From the NCBI GenBank assembly GCA_003156805.1, contig PMHV01000059.1, forward strand, positions 377,512-441,511: a stretch of DNA of 64,000 nucleotides, written 5' to 3'. This DNA is from Acidobacteriaceae bacterium (lineage in GTDB: Bacteria > Acidobacteriota > Terriglobia > Terriglobales > Acidobacteriaceae). Shown one piece after another: positions 43,269-52,555 of this stretch. Under the pieces are notes generated by a model. It made no database searches, was not told the DNA's origin, and was given only the letters and a program-made list of their open reading frames with translations. Position numbers and translations under genes: made by a program. Position 1 is the first letter of the stretch; the number at the start of each line of letters is the position of its first letter.

Positions 43269-45033
43269 ACTTCCTCGCCCGCGGCGGAATCAGCGACGTA
43301 TCCACCGGCTCGAACTCAAATTTCGGCCCATCCGCATCCGGCGCGAAAGACGCTTTCGTCGTCTTCAAAAAGTTCTTGTCGTCGCGGTCGGGGAAGTCCG
43401 GCTTGTAATGCGCACCGCGTGATTCATCGCGCATACGAGCTCCCTGAGCAATCACGCGCGACAACTGCAGCATGTTGTAAACCTGGCGGGTGAAGACCAC
43501 GCTGGTGTTCGCCCACTGCGTGCGGTCGCTCAGGTTCACTTTGCGGAAGCGCTCCAACATCTCAACCAATCTCGCATCCGTCTGCTGTAGATTCTTGTTG
43601 TAGCGGATGACGGTGCAATCTTTCGTCATCAACTCGCCCAGTTCGCGCCACAGCTTGAACGGATTCTCAGTGCCTTCGTTATTCATCAGCAGGGAATTGC
43701 TTTCTTCCTGCTTCTTCTTCTCGGCTTCGAAAACTCCATTGCCGTCGGAAAGCGCCTGCAAGCCGCGCGCGTACTTCACCGCATTCGGCCCGGCGACGCC
43801 TCCGCCATAGACGCACGACACCAGCGAGTTCGCGCCCAGACGATTCGCGCCATGGTACTGATACTCACACTCGCCGGCGGCGTAAATGCCGGGAATGTTC
43901 GTAGCCTGCTTGAAGTCCACCCACAGCCCGCCCATGGTGTAATGCATCCCGGGGAAAATCTTCATGGGCGTGTCGCGCGGGTCATCGCCAACAAACTTCT
44001 CGTAAATTTCGAGAATGCCTTCCAGCTTGCGGTCGAGAATCTTGCGGTCGATGTGGGTGAGGTCGAGGTAAACCATCGGCTTGCCGTCGATGCCGAGTTT
44101 GTGCTCGAAGACGACTTTGAAAATGGCCCGGGTCGCCACGTCACGCGGAACCAGATTGCCGTATTTCGGATACCACTCTTCGAGAAAATACCAGCGGTCT
44201 TTTTCCGGGATCGCCTTCGGCTCTCTCTTGTCGCCGGGAGTCTTCGGAACCCAAACCCGTCCGCCCTCGCCGCGCGCCGACTCCGACATGAGGCGCAACT
44301 TGTCTTCGCCGGGAATGCAGGTGGGATGCACCTGGATGAATTCGCCGTTGGCGTAGTAACAGCCCTGCTGGTAAAGCGCGGATTGCGCCGAACCCGTACA
44401 CACGACAGAATTCGTGGACTTGCCAAAGATTGCGCCGTTGCCGCCGGTGGCGATAATGATCGCATCCGCAGGGAATGTCCGCACTTCCATCGAGCGCAGG
44501 TCCATGGCGCAAATGCCGCGACAGACGCGGTTTCCATCGAGCACCGCCGAAAGAAATTCCCAGTGTTCATATTTCTTTACTTTGCCTTCGGATTCGTAGC
44601 GGCGTACTTGCTCATCAAGCGCATACAGAAGTTGTTGGCCGGTCGTAGCGCCGGCAAATGCGGTGCGGTTGTAGAGCGTGCCGCCGAAGCGGCGGAAATC
44701 GAGCAGACCTTCAGGCGTGCGGTTGAAGGGAACGCCCATGCGGTCGAGCAGATCGATGATGCCGGGCGCGGCCTCGCACATGTCTTTGACAGGCGGCTGA
44801 TTGGCCAAGAAGTCGCCGCCGTAGACTGTGTCGTCAAAGTGCTGCCAAGTGGAGTCGCCTTCGCCCTTAAGATTCTTAGCAGCGTTGATGCCGCCCTGCG
44901 CGCAAACCGAGTGCGAGCGCTTCACGGGGACAATGGAAAACAGGTCGACGCTGCCGCCCATCTCTGCGATCTTGATGACCGCCGAAAGGCCGGCGAGTCC
45001 GCCGCCCACGACGATAATTTTAGGAGCTGCCAT
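43252..45033 (-). CDS. sdhA: Succinate dehydrogenase flavoprotein subunit
   Basis: 593 residues. FAD-binding VVGGGLAGLSAVIKIAEMGG at the N-terminus and SHSVCAQGGINAAKN, containing the His that carries covalent FAD. Substrate-binding and catalytic parts include GEFIQVHPTCIPGEDKL, the catalytic Arg region RDVATRAIFK and MHYTMGGLWVDF. The C-terminal EYQYHGANRLGANSLVSCVYGG closes the FAD domain. Oxidises succinate to fumarate at the cytoplasmic face. 6 nt after sdhC. Confidence 0.97.
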   Translation of the reverse strand: MAAPKIIVVGGGLAGLSAVIKIAEMGGSVDLFSIVPVKRSHSVCAQGGINAAKNLKGEGDSTWQHFDDTVYGGDFLANQPPVKDMCEAAPGIIDLLDRMGVPFNRTPEGLLDFRRFGGTLYNRTAFAGATTGQQLLYALDEQVRRYESEGKVKKYEHWEFLSAVLDGNRVCRGICAMDLRSMEVRTFPADAIIIATGGNGAIFGKSTNSVVCTGSAQSALYQQGCYYANGEFIQVHPTCIPGEDKLRLMSESARGEGGRVWVPKTPGDKREPKAIPEKDRWYFLEEWYPKYGNLVPRDVATRAIFKVVFEHKLGIDGKPMVYLDLTHIDRKILDRKLEGILEIYEKFVGDDPRDTPMKIFPGMHYTMGGLWVDFKQATNIPGIYAAGECEYQYHGANRLGANSLVSCVYGGGVAGPNAVKYARGLQALSDGNGVFEAEKKKQEESNSLLMNNEGTENPFKLWRELGELMTKDCTVIRYNKNLQQTDARLVEMLERFRKVNLSDRTQWANTSVVFTRQVYNMLQLSRVIAQGARMRDESRGAHYKPDFPDRDDKNFLKTTKASFAPDADGPKFEFEPVDTSLIPPRARKYDAAK

Positions 45034-45039
45034 CGTTCC

Positions 45040-45792
45040 TTATCGGCCTTCTGTAATTTGCTTGTTATTCATTACCGCGGTGCCCGGCTCGGTCGGCTGT
45101 TGCGGATACTTGCGGAGCGTAGCCAGGCTGGCCAGTCCCACGCCGCTCAGCAGAAAAAAGAATCCCAGACACACTGCCAGAAAGCGTTTCCGGGCCTTTT
45201 CCCCGGAAACGATGCCCCACTTCGCGCAAAACAGCCAAATGCCATAAGCAAAGTGCCACGACGCCGCGATCAGGCCCACGACATAAAATATGAACAACGC
45301 AGGCTGAAGTACTTCAGCCTGCACTTTTCCGAACGAAATCTCGGGATGAACATGCAGATCGACCCCTGTGAACCGCATCGTCCAGGTGTGCCACAGGATG
45401 TAGGCGAACGCGATACCGCCGGTCCAGCGTTGCGCGGTATACATCCAATTGCCAGTCCACGGGTATGCGATCGTATTCCCGTCGCCGCGGTACCAGATGT
45501 AGAAGCCGTAGAGCGCGTGGAACGCGATGGGCAGCCAGATGCCGAACAGCTCAAGCAATGGAACCAGCGGCAGGCTCGCCAAGAACTGCACCTGGCGGGC
45601 GTATGCGGCCGGACCGCTGATCGCCGTGGCATTGGAAATCAGAACGTGCTCAAACAGAAACGCGCCCACCGGAACGATGCCCGAGAGCGAATGCAAACGG
45701 CGAAGCAGAAACGAATAACCTTGCCCGGCGCGTAAGGGAGCCACTCCCTGGTGCACGGCTGCGGGAGCAGTCGAACCGGCTGCGGATGCCAC
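45040..45792 (-). CDS. sdhC: Succinate dehydrogenase cytochrome b subunit (five-helix type)
   Basis: 250 residues from a GTG at 45792, with AGGAG 6 nt upstream. Five hydrophobic helices, each bearing a His: FLLRRLHSLSGIVPVGAFLFEH, PIAFHALYGFYIWY, FAYILWHTWTM, and ASWHFAYGIWLF. This is the diheme, Bacillus/Wolinella-like type B membrane anchor that needs no SdhD. The C-terminal extension (LRKYPQQPTEPGTAVMNN) is hydrophilic. First gene of the sdh operon. Confidence 0.93.
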   Translation of the reverse strand: MASAAGSTAPAAVHQGVAPLRAGQGYSFLLRRLHSLSGIVPVGAFLFEHVLISNATAISGPAAYARQVQFLASLPLVPLLELFGIWLPIAFHALYGFYIWYRGDGNTIAYPWTGNWMYTAQRWTGGIAFAYILWHTWTMRFTGVDLHVHPEISFGKVQAEVLQPALFIFYVVGLIAASWHFAYGIWLFCAKWGIVSGEKARKRFLAVCLGFFFLLSGVGLASLATLRKYPQQPTEPGTAVMNNKQITEGR

Positions 45793-45904
45793 AAGCGCTC
45801 CTTATGATTACGAGTATGAAGAAAGAACCTTTTATTATGTTGTTGCGCCGGAAGCGAAGTCAAGGCTAGGTTGTGGAAGGTGTTGCCAAGCCGGTTCGAC
45901 CTAG

Positions 45905-46528
45905 TCAGTTCTCTGGGAGCCGAACGTGCCATTCAAGCAGCTGTCTGAACGCCGATCCGCGATGGCTGTATTGAGACTTCTCTTCGGCGCTGAGTTCGGC
46001 AAAAGTCTTGTGGATTTGCGGAAAATAGAACAGAGGATCGTAGCCGAAGCCGTTTGTCCCACGAGGCGCGCCGAGAATAATTCCTTCGGCTTCGCCCCGA
46101 AAGGTCGCCAGCAGTTCGCCATCGCGGGCGGCGCCGAGGACGCAAACGAATCGGCCCGTGCGCTTCTCCAGCGGAACATGTTTCAATTCCCGCAGCACGC
46201 GCGCATTGTTAGCCTCGTCGTCGGTATTCGCGTCCGCCCTTTCCGGCTCTGCAGCAGCGTAGCGCGCAGAGTGTACGCCCGGCGCCCCATGCAAAGCATC
46301 AACCTCCAATCCCGAGTCGTCGGCAACGACGATCTCGCCGCGAGTGTATCGGCTGTAACCTTCCGCTTTCTTTCTGGCATTAGCTTCGAAGGTCAGGCCA
46401 TCTTCGACAACCGCCGGCAGGGAAGAGAAGTCCGGAACACCTGCGACCTCCACTCCGTGACGCGCGGCCGCGCCGGCGAAGTCTCGCAGCTTTCCCGGAT
46501 TCGTAGTCGCGATCAGGATTCGACGCAT
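45905..46528 (-). CDS. rdgB: XTP/dITP diphosphatase
   Basis: 207 residues of the HAM1/RdgB family, hydrolysing ITP, XTP and dITP to keep non-canonical purines out of nucleic acids. Signatures: ILIATTNPGKLRDF (N-terminal S/TxNxxK), TFEANARKKAEGY, VVADDSGLEVDALHGAPGVH with the catalytic Asp, and GTNGFGYDPLFYFP plus the final SHRGSAFRQL. It starts 7 nt after the stop of the upstream membrane protein and is probably in one transcript with it, upstream of the sdh operon. Confidence 0.95.
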   Translation of the reverse strand: MRRILIATTNPGKLRDFAGAAARHGVEVAGVPDFSSLPAVVEDGLTFEANARKKAEGYSRYTRGEIVVADDSGLEVDALHGAPGVHSARYAAAEPERADANTDDEANNARVLRELKHVPLEKRTGRFVCVLGAARDGELLATFRGEAEGIILGAPRGTNGFGYDPLFYFPQIHKTFAELSAEEKSQYSHRGSAFRQLLEWHVRLPEN

Positions 46529-46535
46529 TACTTAG

Positions 46536-48191
46536 TTAAACTCGACGGCGTGGGTTTCGACTGCGTCTCCAGAGCATCGATGTTCCCATCAAGAAAGCGG
46601 CAACCACGGAAATCCAACCACCCAGCTTGCGGTCCCAAGTGCGCACAAAGGTGATCTTGACGCGATTGGCGCCAGTCTCGACCGGAACCAGCATCTGCCC
46701 CGCACCGGCGCGGGCACCGGGTTCTACGGCTTGCCCGTTTACCTCGACCCGCCATGCCGGATAGTTCAACAGGCGCAAAACAAGATTGTCTGGCGCCGAC
46801 ATTTCGGCGGTGAACAATCTGGATTCGGCTTCCCACGAGAAAACGTGGATAGCAGCATGGGCAGGGCCGTCCACCGTAACCCGGCGAGCGTCTTTGTCGC
46901 TCTCCGATGGATCCGATTTCTGCGGCGAGTATTCGTCCGTGCCCTCGTAGCCGGCGCCGGTAGCCATATTGTCCTGCATTTCGCGCAGATCGGCCGCCGT
47001 ATCCCACCACGGTGGCTGAATGCGATGCCAGGCAAATGCAATCACTAGCACAGCCGCCAGGTAAATGGCCAACCGCAGCGTCCAGCGCCGAATTCCAAGC
47101 ACAATGAATAATGTGAATGTTAGGCTCAGGCAAAGCATCCATCGCCAGGGAAGCTGCATGAAGCGCAGCTTGGGCAGAAAGCTCCACAGCAAACCGGTTA
47201 CGGGAACCATGAGCAGGCAGCAGGCTCCGGCCCAAGCGACCAGACAGTACCAAGCTTCGCGATTATGTTCGCGCCAGCGCCGAGCTGTCCAGGCCGCTGC
47301 GAAGGTGAGGACGATCTCGGCGAGTGCCACCCAGGAAACCAAGTGGTTGAAGACATCGTGATCTCGGTCTGAAGTATGAGCGAACAAAAAGTTATCCTGT
47401 GGCCGCAATCCCACCGAGATCGCCTCGCCGATATTCACCCACTTCTGTTCGTAGATGGCGGGCAATAAATAGAAAGCGGCGAGCGCCGCGCCCAGAGCCA
47501 CGGTGGCTGCCCCCTCCAGCAAAATGTGCGGAGAACGTCGCAGCCAGGCTGTTACCAAAAGAAGCAATGCCAGAGAATAGTGGATCATCACCGCGGCGGG
47601 GGCGTTGACCAGCCAAGCTGCGGCCAGCACCATCGCCAAGCCAATTACGGCGCCGCGCTTCTCCTCCGCGAGGCGCAACACCATCAGCAGCAACAGGGGC
47701 AACAAGCAACTGGCAAGCAGTTCCGCAAAGGCGCTGCGCCAGTAGACGATCACCAGATGATAGGGATTCACCGCATAGAGCACAGCCGCAAAGGTCGCGT
47801 CGCGCCGGTCGAGCCATCGGCGAGCCAGCGTAAACATCGAAGTGCCCGCCGCAACCAGTACGACCCAGATGTAGACGCTGGGAACCAATTTCCAGGGCAA
47901 GATCGCAGCCAGAGTGGCGCCCAGGGTCCACGAGGCCGGCGGATAGAACACAAAGCGCGGCTCGCCGTACCCGAAGTCCGACAGCGCTGCCCAACGCGGG
48001 TAGACGATCCCGTGCTTCCATTGCCCCAGAACATCGAGCCAGGAGTAGAGATGGAACTCGAAATCGTGGCCGGAGGGCAAACCGAGCCAAAGAAAAGGCA
48101 CTTCAACAAGAATGACGGCAATTGAGATCGTTATAAGGGGAGCCCAGAAAAGAGAATACTCCCGCGACATTTCGCGATCATGAGGATTCAT
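46536..48191 (-). CDS. PTPS-related GT-C-like integral membrane protein
   Basis: 551 residues with about ten membrane helices and a C-terminal beta-rich domain (residues about 420-530). The N-terminal loop GLPSGHDFEFHLYSWLDVLG with acidic residues after helix I, and VYPRWAALSDFGYGEPRFVF, are typical of the family Pfam names 6-pyruvoyl-tetrahydropterin synthase-related membrane protein, which is GT-C/YfhO-like. A polyprenyl-phosphate-dependent glycosyltransferase function is plausible but unproven. The ATG overlaps the stop of the preceding DUF4232-like gene (ATGA), indicating translational coupling. Confidence 0.75.
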   Translation of the reverse strand: MNPHDREMSREYSLFWAPLITISIAVILVEVPFLWLGLPSGHDFEFHLYSWLDVLGQWKHGIVYPRWAALSDFGYGEPRFVFYPPASWTLGATLAAILPWKLVPSVYIWVVLVAAGTSMFTLARRWLDRRDATFAAVLYAVNPYHLVIVYWRSAFAELLASCLLPLLLLMVLRLAEEKRGAVIGLAMVLAAAWLVNAPAAVMIHYSLALLLLVTAWLRRSPHILLEGAATVALGAALAAFYLLPAIYEQKWVNIGEAISVGLRPQDNFLFAHTSDRDHDVFNHLVSWVALAEIVLTFAAAWTARRWREHNREAWYCLVAWAGACCLLMVPVTGLLWSFLPKLRFMQLPWRWMLCLSLTFTLFIVLGIRRWTLRLAIYLAAVLVIAFAWHRIQPPWWDTAADLREMQDNMATGAGYEGTDEYSPQKSDPSESDKDARRVTVDGPAHAAIHVFSWEAESRLFTAEMSAPDNLVLRLLNYPAWRVEVNGQAVEPGARAGAGQMLVPVETGANRVKITFVRTWDRKLGGWISVVAAFLMGTSMLWRRSRNPRRRV

Positions 48192-48799
48192 CGGTCTTGA
48201 CTTGGTGACGGCTTGCGGAGAAAAGGAGTGACATTAACCGTGCCACAACTTCGCATTTCGCCGCCCGTAGCGACTCGAAGGGAGCCGCGTTGCCCCGGCA
48301 GGTGAATCCCGAGGGACGCGGATTGCCTGCAGGGCCATTTCCTCAAATTGTCGTTGATGTCATATTCGATAAACACATACGCCGATTCCTTCGGAGCCAA
48401 CCGAATTTCCTGGGCGGTCTGTTTCCCGAAGAGATAATTGTTGCAGTTTGCGCAGACCGGCACGGAGAGCGAGCGCCCGTCTGCGTCTAAGAGTGTGATC
48501 TCCGCAACACCTTGCAGGGCACACGATGACATGGAGCGATTATGTAAGGAAATGGCCAGGGCATGATGGCCCAACCCACCATCAATTCGATCTGATTCTT
48601 TCGTGTCCTCCGTTGCAGAAAGCTGGGAAGGTCTGCAAGGCAGGGTCTTTTCCGAGGCTCGGACGATCGGGCTAGCGAAACCCGCGACGCACATTACCGC
48701 ACAAGCAGCCGGCAGCGCCGCCCGGAAGACGCTACAACGCTTCTTACGAGTTGGAAATCCGGCGTGACCGTGTGCTAACTGACCGCGAATCGTTCCCAA
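48188..48799 (-). CDS. DUF4232-like exported protein
   Basis: 203 residues from a TTG at 48799 with a GGAAGGA about 9 nt upstream; no ATG is available before the signal. The hydrophobic FRAALPAACAVMCVAGFASP predicts export. The mature part starts CRPSQLSATEDTKESDR, continues LAISLHNRSMSSCALQGVAE and ITLLDADGRSLSVPV, which is the DUF4232 pattern of Cys-paired beta sandwich proteins, and has about seven Cys. It is coupled to the following GT-C-like gene by a 4-nt overlap. Confidence 0.65.
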   Translation of the reverse strand: MGTIRGQLAHGHAGFPTRKKRCSVFRAALPAACAVMCVAGFASPIVRASEKTLPCRPSQLSATEDTKESDRIDGGLGHHALAISLHNRSMSSCALQGVAEITLLDADGRSLSVPVCANCNNYLFGKQTAQEIRLAPKESAYVFIEYDINDNLRKWPCRQSASLGIHLPGQRGSLRVATGGEMRSCGTVNVTPFLRKPSPSQDR

Positions 48800-49008
48800 G
48801 AGTATTGATCCTTCCCAGAATGCCCAAGAATCGAAGAAAGTTTCAGTCTACATTTAACCGGAATTTAATATTCGTGAAACCATCGCGCAATGGAGATGCA
48901 TTACTTTACACGCATTGGGGTGGAACAGACCACGGAGAATGCAAGGGCTTGCGCTCTGACGGGGACGAAAGTGTTGAATACCAAGAAGGCGGGTAAGGCG
49001 GAGTGAGT

Positions 49009-50154
49009 TTAAGAGGCTACGGTTTCGCCGCTGCGTTGGCGACGGAGTTCGGCGAGAAACTCAGACTGCTGCAGCGTGGTTCCCTGGCGCAGCAGCTCCA
49101 GCAAGGAATCCTCCATCTCCTCCAAGGCTTCTTCCGGCGCTGTCGTGCCAGCTTCAAACTCGCTCAGATCGGCAGTCAACGCGCGGGGGGAAACATACAG
49201 CTCGAGCATTGCCTCTGGGCAGCCGCGCAGAAAGCTGATCAAATTTCCCACCTGCGCTCGTTGCTCGGGCGTGCGCGAAGGGAACTCCACGCCCATGCCA
49301 AAACCGGGATGAGCTACCCGTACCATGCCCTCGGTATGGACCTCCATCTCCTCGGTTTTCAGGCAGAGATCCACCAAGGCGCGCTCGGGAAATGGAGACT
49401 CGGTTTCTACGTAGCATCCACCCAGGCTCAGATCGGTAAGCTTGCAGTGCGGCACGGTTTCGTCGGGTCCTGAAGCAGTGACGGCGGCCGCGGCACGGAG
49501 CCAAGTCTGCAGTGAGGCGCGAGCCGCATCATTCAGGTCCAGAAAATGGACTCCGGTTTGGCCGTTGGGATTGGCCCAAGCCACCTGCCCGTGGGCGTTG
49601 ATCTCCAGGCCACCGTCGGGCAATTGAAAATGGAGATTCAGCAGGGTGCCCGGAATTTGTGCTTCCGCCGTGAGCACATCCACGCCGGTTTCGCTCAGGT
49701 CCAGCAGGATTCCTTCCGCCTTACGTTGATCGGGATGCGTCACTTCAACCGGAGCTTGAACTGGTACGCGGAAGGCGCGGCGCCGTTCGCGCTTCAACAT
49801 GGCTGTCACCGCGCGGAGCCCAGCCTGAGCCTTCTCCTCAAAGATTGGCTTGTAAAGGACAAAGTGCGCCCCTCCCGTAAGTACATCCCGGACCTTGGCT
49901 ACGTCCGCGACCAAGGCCACAGTTACAGGAGGATTGCCGGAACTCAGCCGGTGAGCTTCTTCGAAAACGCCTTTAGCGCAGGCCGGGTCCTCGCAATCGA
50001 CCACTAGGGCATCGAACTTCTGCCGCTGCATGCGGTCGATCGCCGCAGTGGCCTCACAGAGCCGCTCAACCGTGATTCCGGAGGCCGACAAAATCCGGCT
50101 CAGAATCTCGGAAGCTCCGTCGTCCGTAGAAACCAGCAATGCCAGATGGGTCAT
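49009..50154 (-). CDS. Receiver-like plus double PilZ domain protein
   Basis: 381 residues. Residues about 3-118 resemble a response-regulator receiver: acidic pair Asp11-Asp12, Asp53 in LVVDCED and Lys102 in LYKP; the usual Thr/Ser is not obvious. The first PilZ domain (residues about 122-222) has the RxxxR-type motif in KRERRRAFRV and LDLSETGVDV, so it could bind c-di-GMP. The second (about 230-315) keeps LTDLSLGGCYVE but lacks the Arg motif and probably does not bind. The helical acidic tail (APEEALEEMEDSLLELLRQ) may mediate contacts. Upstream is a small coiled-coil gene. Confidence 0.82.
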   Translation of the reverse strand: MTHLALLVSTDDGASEILSRILSASGITVERLCEATAAIDRMQRQKFDALVVDCEDPACAKGVFEEAHRLSSGNPPVTVALVADVAKVRDVLTGGAHFVLYKPIFEEKAQAGLRAVTAMLKRERRRAFRVPVQAPVEVTHPDQRKAEGILLDLSETGVDVLTAEAQIPGTLLNLHFQLPDGGLEINAHGQVAWANPNGQTGVHFLDLNDAARASLQTWLRAAAAVTASGPDETVPHCKLTDLSLGGCYVETESPFPERALVDLCLKTEEMEVHTEGMVRVAHPGFGMGVEFPSRTPEQRAQVGNLISFLRGCPEAMLELYVSPRALTADLSEFEAGTTAPEEALEEMEDSLLELLRQGTTLQQSEFLAELRRQRSGETVAS

Positions 50155-50176
50155 GACCAGTCAACCAAGGGCGAGA

Positions 50177-50446
50177 TCACGGCCAACGTGGCGCTGTGGG
50201 CCGAGTCTGTGGTTTGGGCGCAGATCCTGCTGCAGGAGCAGCTCCCGCTTTGGCCGCCAGGGCATCGGGGTGAGACGAACTCTCGTCCACTTCCATCAGC
50301 ACCGAGTTGTCCTCGTCATCGCTTTCTGCTAGCAAGGGAGCTACTTCACGCAGCTTTTCCGCTGCCTGCTGGAGCATCTCGATTTGCTTGCCCAGTTGCG
50401 CGTATTTTGTCTGCTTCTGCCGCAAAACCTCGTGAATATCCTTCAT
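50177..50446 (-). CDS. Small coiled-coil protein
   Basis: 89 residues from ATG 50446, with AGGGGG 4-5 nt upstream. Residues 1-40 (DIHEVLRQKQTKYAQLGKQI, then EMLQQAAEKLREVAPLL) form a heptad-rich helix. The C-terminal half is acidic, then Ala/Pro-rich and disordered. It is 22 nt upstream of the REC-PilZ gene and co-directional, so the two are likely one operon. The role is unknown; short helical proteins of this kind are common before acidobacterial regulators. Confidence 0.65.
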   Translation of the reverse strand: MKDIHEVLRQKQTKYAQLGKQIEMLQQAAEKLREVAPLLAESDDEDNSVLMEVDESSSHPDALAAKAGAAPAAGSAPKPQTRPTAPRWP

Positions 50447-50580
50447 ATAACCCCCTATGAGCAATCTATGGAGCGCCAACCCCGGGGTCAACGGTAATCC
50501 CGGATTGGCCGTTACCTGGGTAACGGGCGGAGCGCCGGAGCGGAACAGGGACGGACCGGCCACAGCCAGAGGCTCAGGGG

Positions 50581-50612
50581 CAAAACGAAAGCCCCGCCGA
50601 GCGGCGGGGCTT
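50581..50612 (-). terminator. Rho-independent terminator of the PEP-CTERM gene
   Basis: On the minus strand AAGCCCCGCC, loop GCTC, GGCGGGGCTT (50612-50589) form a perfect 10-bp stem, followed by TCGTTTTG. It sits 29 nt after the stop of the PEP-CTERM gene at 50641 and before the coiled-coil gene, so the two units are insulated. Confidence 0.85.
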
Positions 50613-50640
50613 CGAGAATCAGATCGGGATGGAAATGGAC

Positions 50641-51255
50641 TTAGGATTTCAGCTTGCGCTGCAGTAGACCAGCCAGCCCCACCAGTCCCGTACCCAGCAG
50701 CCCCAGGGTGCCTGGTTCAGGAACCGTGACGAGTACGTTGGTGTCGCCGCTGCCAAGAGTAATGCTTCCATTGAAGTAGCCTTTGCCGGTGTTGATGGTT
50801 AGTTGTACGGTTGCGCCATCGACGACCTGCCCGTTGTACCACGTTCCAGTGATCGTTCCCGTCAACTGGTAATCGTGGGTTCCGTTGGCCAACGTAATCA
50901 GCGTCCAGGTTTCCGGCCCGCTAAAAGATCCAGTGAAAATCGTGCCGGTAGGAATTCCGCCCGTGCCGTTGCCCGTTATGACGAAGCTTCCGCCACCGGC
51001 AAAAGTTCCGCCCGTCTGCAGGCTGCCGCCGGGGAGAAGTGCGCCGGTTGAGAAGCTTAGGCTGCCCAACCCACCCGTGACCAGACCGAGGCCTCCCAGA
51101 CCATTCACCGCAATGAGTTCAGAACCTGTAAGGCTCAAGCCGGCTGAACTACCCGACAAAGTGCCACCGCTGTTGGTGAAGTCCACTGAGCTGTTGGCAA
51201 GGGCAGCCAAAGGTAAACACAGAGCAAGCAGAGTAATTACAACGATCCGCTTCAT
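50641..51255 (-). CDS. PEP-CTERM sorting-domain exported protein
   Basis: 204 residues. Signal peptide (IVVITLLALCLPLAALANS), a Gly/Ser/Thr-rich beta body (SLTGSELIAVNGLGGLGLV, GGSFVITGNGTGGIPTGTIF), and a C-terminal VPEPGTLGLLGTGLVGLAGL followed by basic QRKLKS: the PEP-CTERM signal recognised by exosortase for processing at the envelope, often linked with exopolysaccharide. No exosortase is in the window. A terminator follows at 50.6 kb. The cargo domain is not recognised. Confidence 0.88.
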   Translation of the reverse strand: MKRIVVITLLALCLPLAALANSSVDFTNSGGTLSGSSAGLSLTGSELIAVNGLGGLGLVTGGLGSLSFSTGALLPGGSLQTGGTFAGGGSFVITGNGTGGIPTGTIFTGSFSGPETWTLITLANGTHDYQLTGTITGTWYNGQVVDGATVQLTINTGKGYFNGSITLGSGDTNVLVTVPEPGTLGLLGTGLVGLAGLLQRKLKS

Positions 51256-51896
51256 AGGTACTTCCTCCTACCCGAACTGGGCAAACGTCGTTTTCTTGTT
51301 CAAATCGGTGGGGGCTTTAGAGCCTCCTGAATTTGTTACAGAGATATGAAACCGGGCTTTATCTAAGCACACAAAGTGCCAAATCGATACATAATATAAG
51401 CTACTCATTTCATTGCAGTTACAAGCATTATGGATGTGAGGCTTTGTAGCCGAGGTGCAAAACCATGCACACTAGGGCGGCCATTTTGCGCTTTCGCTTT
51501 CCCAACCACAGGCCGGCATCGGGACTGCGGAGGCCAATCCCCGACCAACAGCGCCGGACAGAGCCGCACCCAGATGCTAAAACCGCCCTTCTGCTTCGCC
51601 AGGATGAGAATTCACCATCCCGTGCGATGATCTTCAGCCTTTAGCGATTAGCTACCCCAGCGATCGGCTACCCCGTTCGTGCTACTCCATGGCACGGAAG
51701 TGTAGTTCACAAAAAGCTTCGAGTGAACTTAGAGTAGGCGGTGAGCAGTTCTGGGGGAGGGCTGTTCGGGCGTCCCGAAACTCGAAAGAGTCGGGACGCT
51801 TCTTAGTTTTGTGGCAGAGATTTTTCCTATTTCGCTGCACCCCGAGTCGCAATGGGTTCTTATCTGGCCCTTGAGTTCGACGGATTTGATCGCGAT
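51256..51896. other. 641-nt spacer with a strong hairpin, possible non-coding RNA
   Basis: No gene is supported. The first 150 nt upstream of the PEP-CTERM gene are AT-rich and should hold its promoter. At 51770-51799 GCGTCCCG and ACTC pair with GAGT and CGGGACGC around a GAAA tetraloop, followed by TTCTTAGTTTT on the plus strand. This looks like an intrinsic terminator for a plus-strand transcript, yet no plus-strand gene precedes it. It may end a small RNA or be a repeat-family hairpin. Confidence 0.4.
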
Positions 51897-52355
51897 TTAA
51901 TCGATTGCTTGACCGGCTCTCGACTCAATGAGATCCCGCAGCCGACGGGAAAGATTGTTCGCCAGTGAGCGATAAAAACGCGAGGCCAGGTGCGGAAAAA
52001 GTTCAAACAAGCTTTGCAGCGCGGCCCGATCGATGTGGTAAGCCTCTACTTCTTCTTCTGCCCTCACGCTGGCGCTGGCGGACCGATCCTCAAGAAACGA
52101 CATTTCCCCGCAGATTTCCCCTGCTTCCAGCGTCGGTGAAGTCAGTTGTGCGGAAACCTGAACCTTCGCTCGTCCTTTCAGCAGCAGGTAGATTCCGTTC
52201 GTGGTCTTGCCTTTTTGTACGAGGATTTGCCCTTCGCGGAACTTGACGCGGCTGGCCTTGTCGATGATGAGCGTCCAATCGTTCGTAGTGAGATAGAGCA
52301 ACCCGCGCTTGGAGGAAGACAGTACGGACATTTCCTGATCGATAGCCTTGGGCAT
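51897..52355 (-). CDS. Cyclic nucleotide-binding domain protein without DNA-binding domain
   Basis: 152 residues. A single cNMP-binding beta-roll: VKFREGQILVQKGKTTNGIY, LLKGRAKVQVSAQ, LEAGEICGEMSFLEDRSASA (phosphate-binding cassette, with GE and the R-x-A-A position as RSASA) and EAYHIDRAALQSLFELFPHL. It ends in a helical SLANNLSRRLRDLIES, so the Crp helix-turn-helix is missing. It may act as a stand-alone sensor subunit. Ligand identity (cAMP, cGMP or none) is not determined. Confidence 0.85.
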   Translation of the reverse strand: MPKAIDQEMSVLSSSKRGLLYLTTNDWTLIIDKASRVKFREGQILVQKGKTTNGIYLLLKGRAKVQVSAQLTSPTLEAGEICGEMSFLEDRSASASVRAEEEVEAYHIDRAALQSLFELFPHLASRFYRSLANNLSRRLRDLIESRAGQAID

Positions 52356-52555
52356 GGCGCGCTAGCCCGAGACCGGAAAGCTCGCAAACCACTTCCGGTG
52401 AGTGCAGATAACAACAGGGCTAACCCAAGACTAGCAGAAAATCTATCGAAACGGATGGAACCTGAGCCGCAGGTTCACACCGAAGTACCTTGGCATCCTC
52501 GCGCAGCGGGGTTCCACGGCGGGCACACAACGGCTGCTTGACCAAAGGAGAAATA

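Noticed and set aside
43852..45735. A 627-codon frame opposite sdhA and sdhC
   Set aside because: It crosses two certain genes on the other strand and has no domain or ribosome site.
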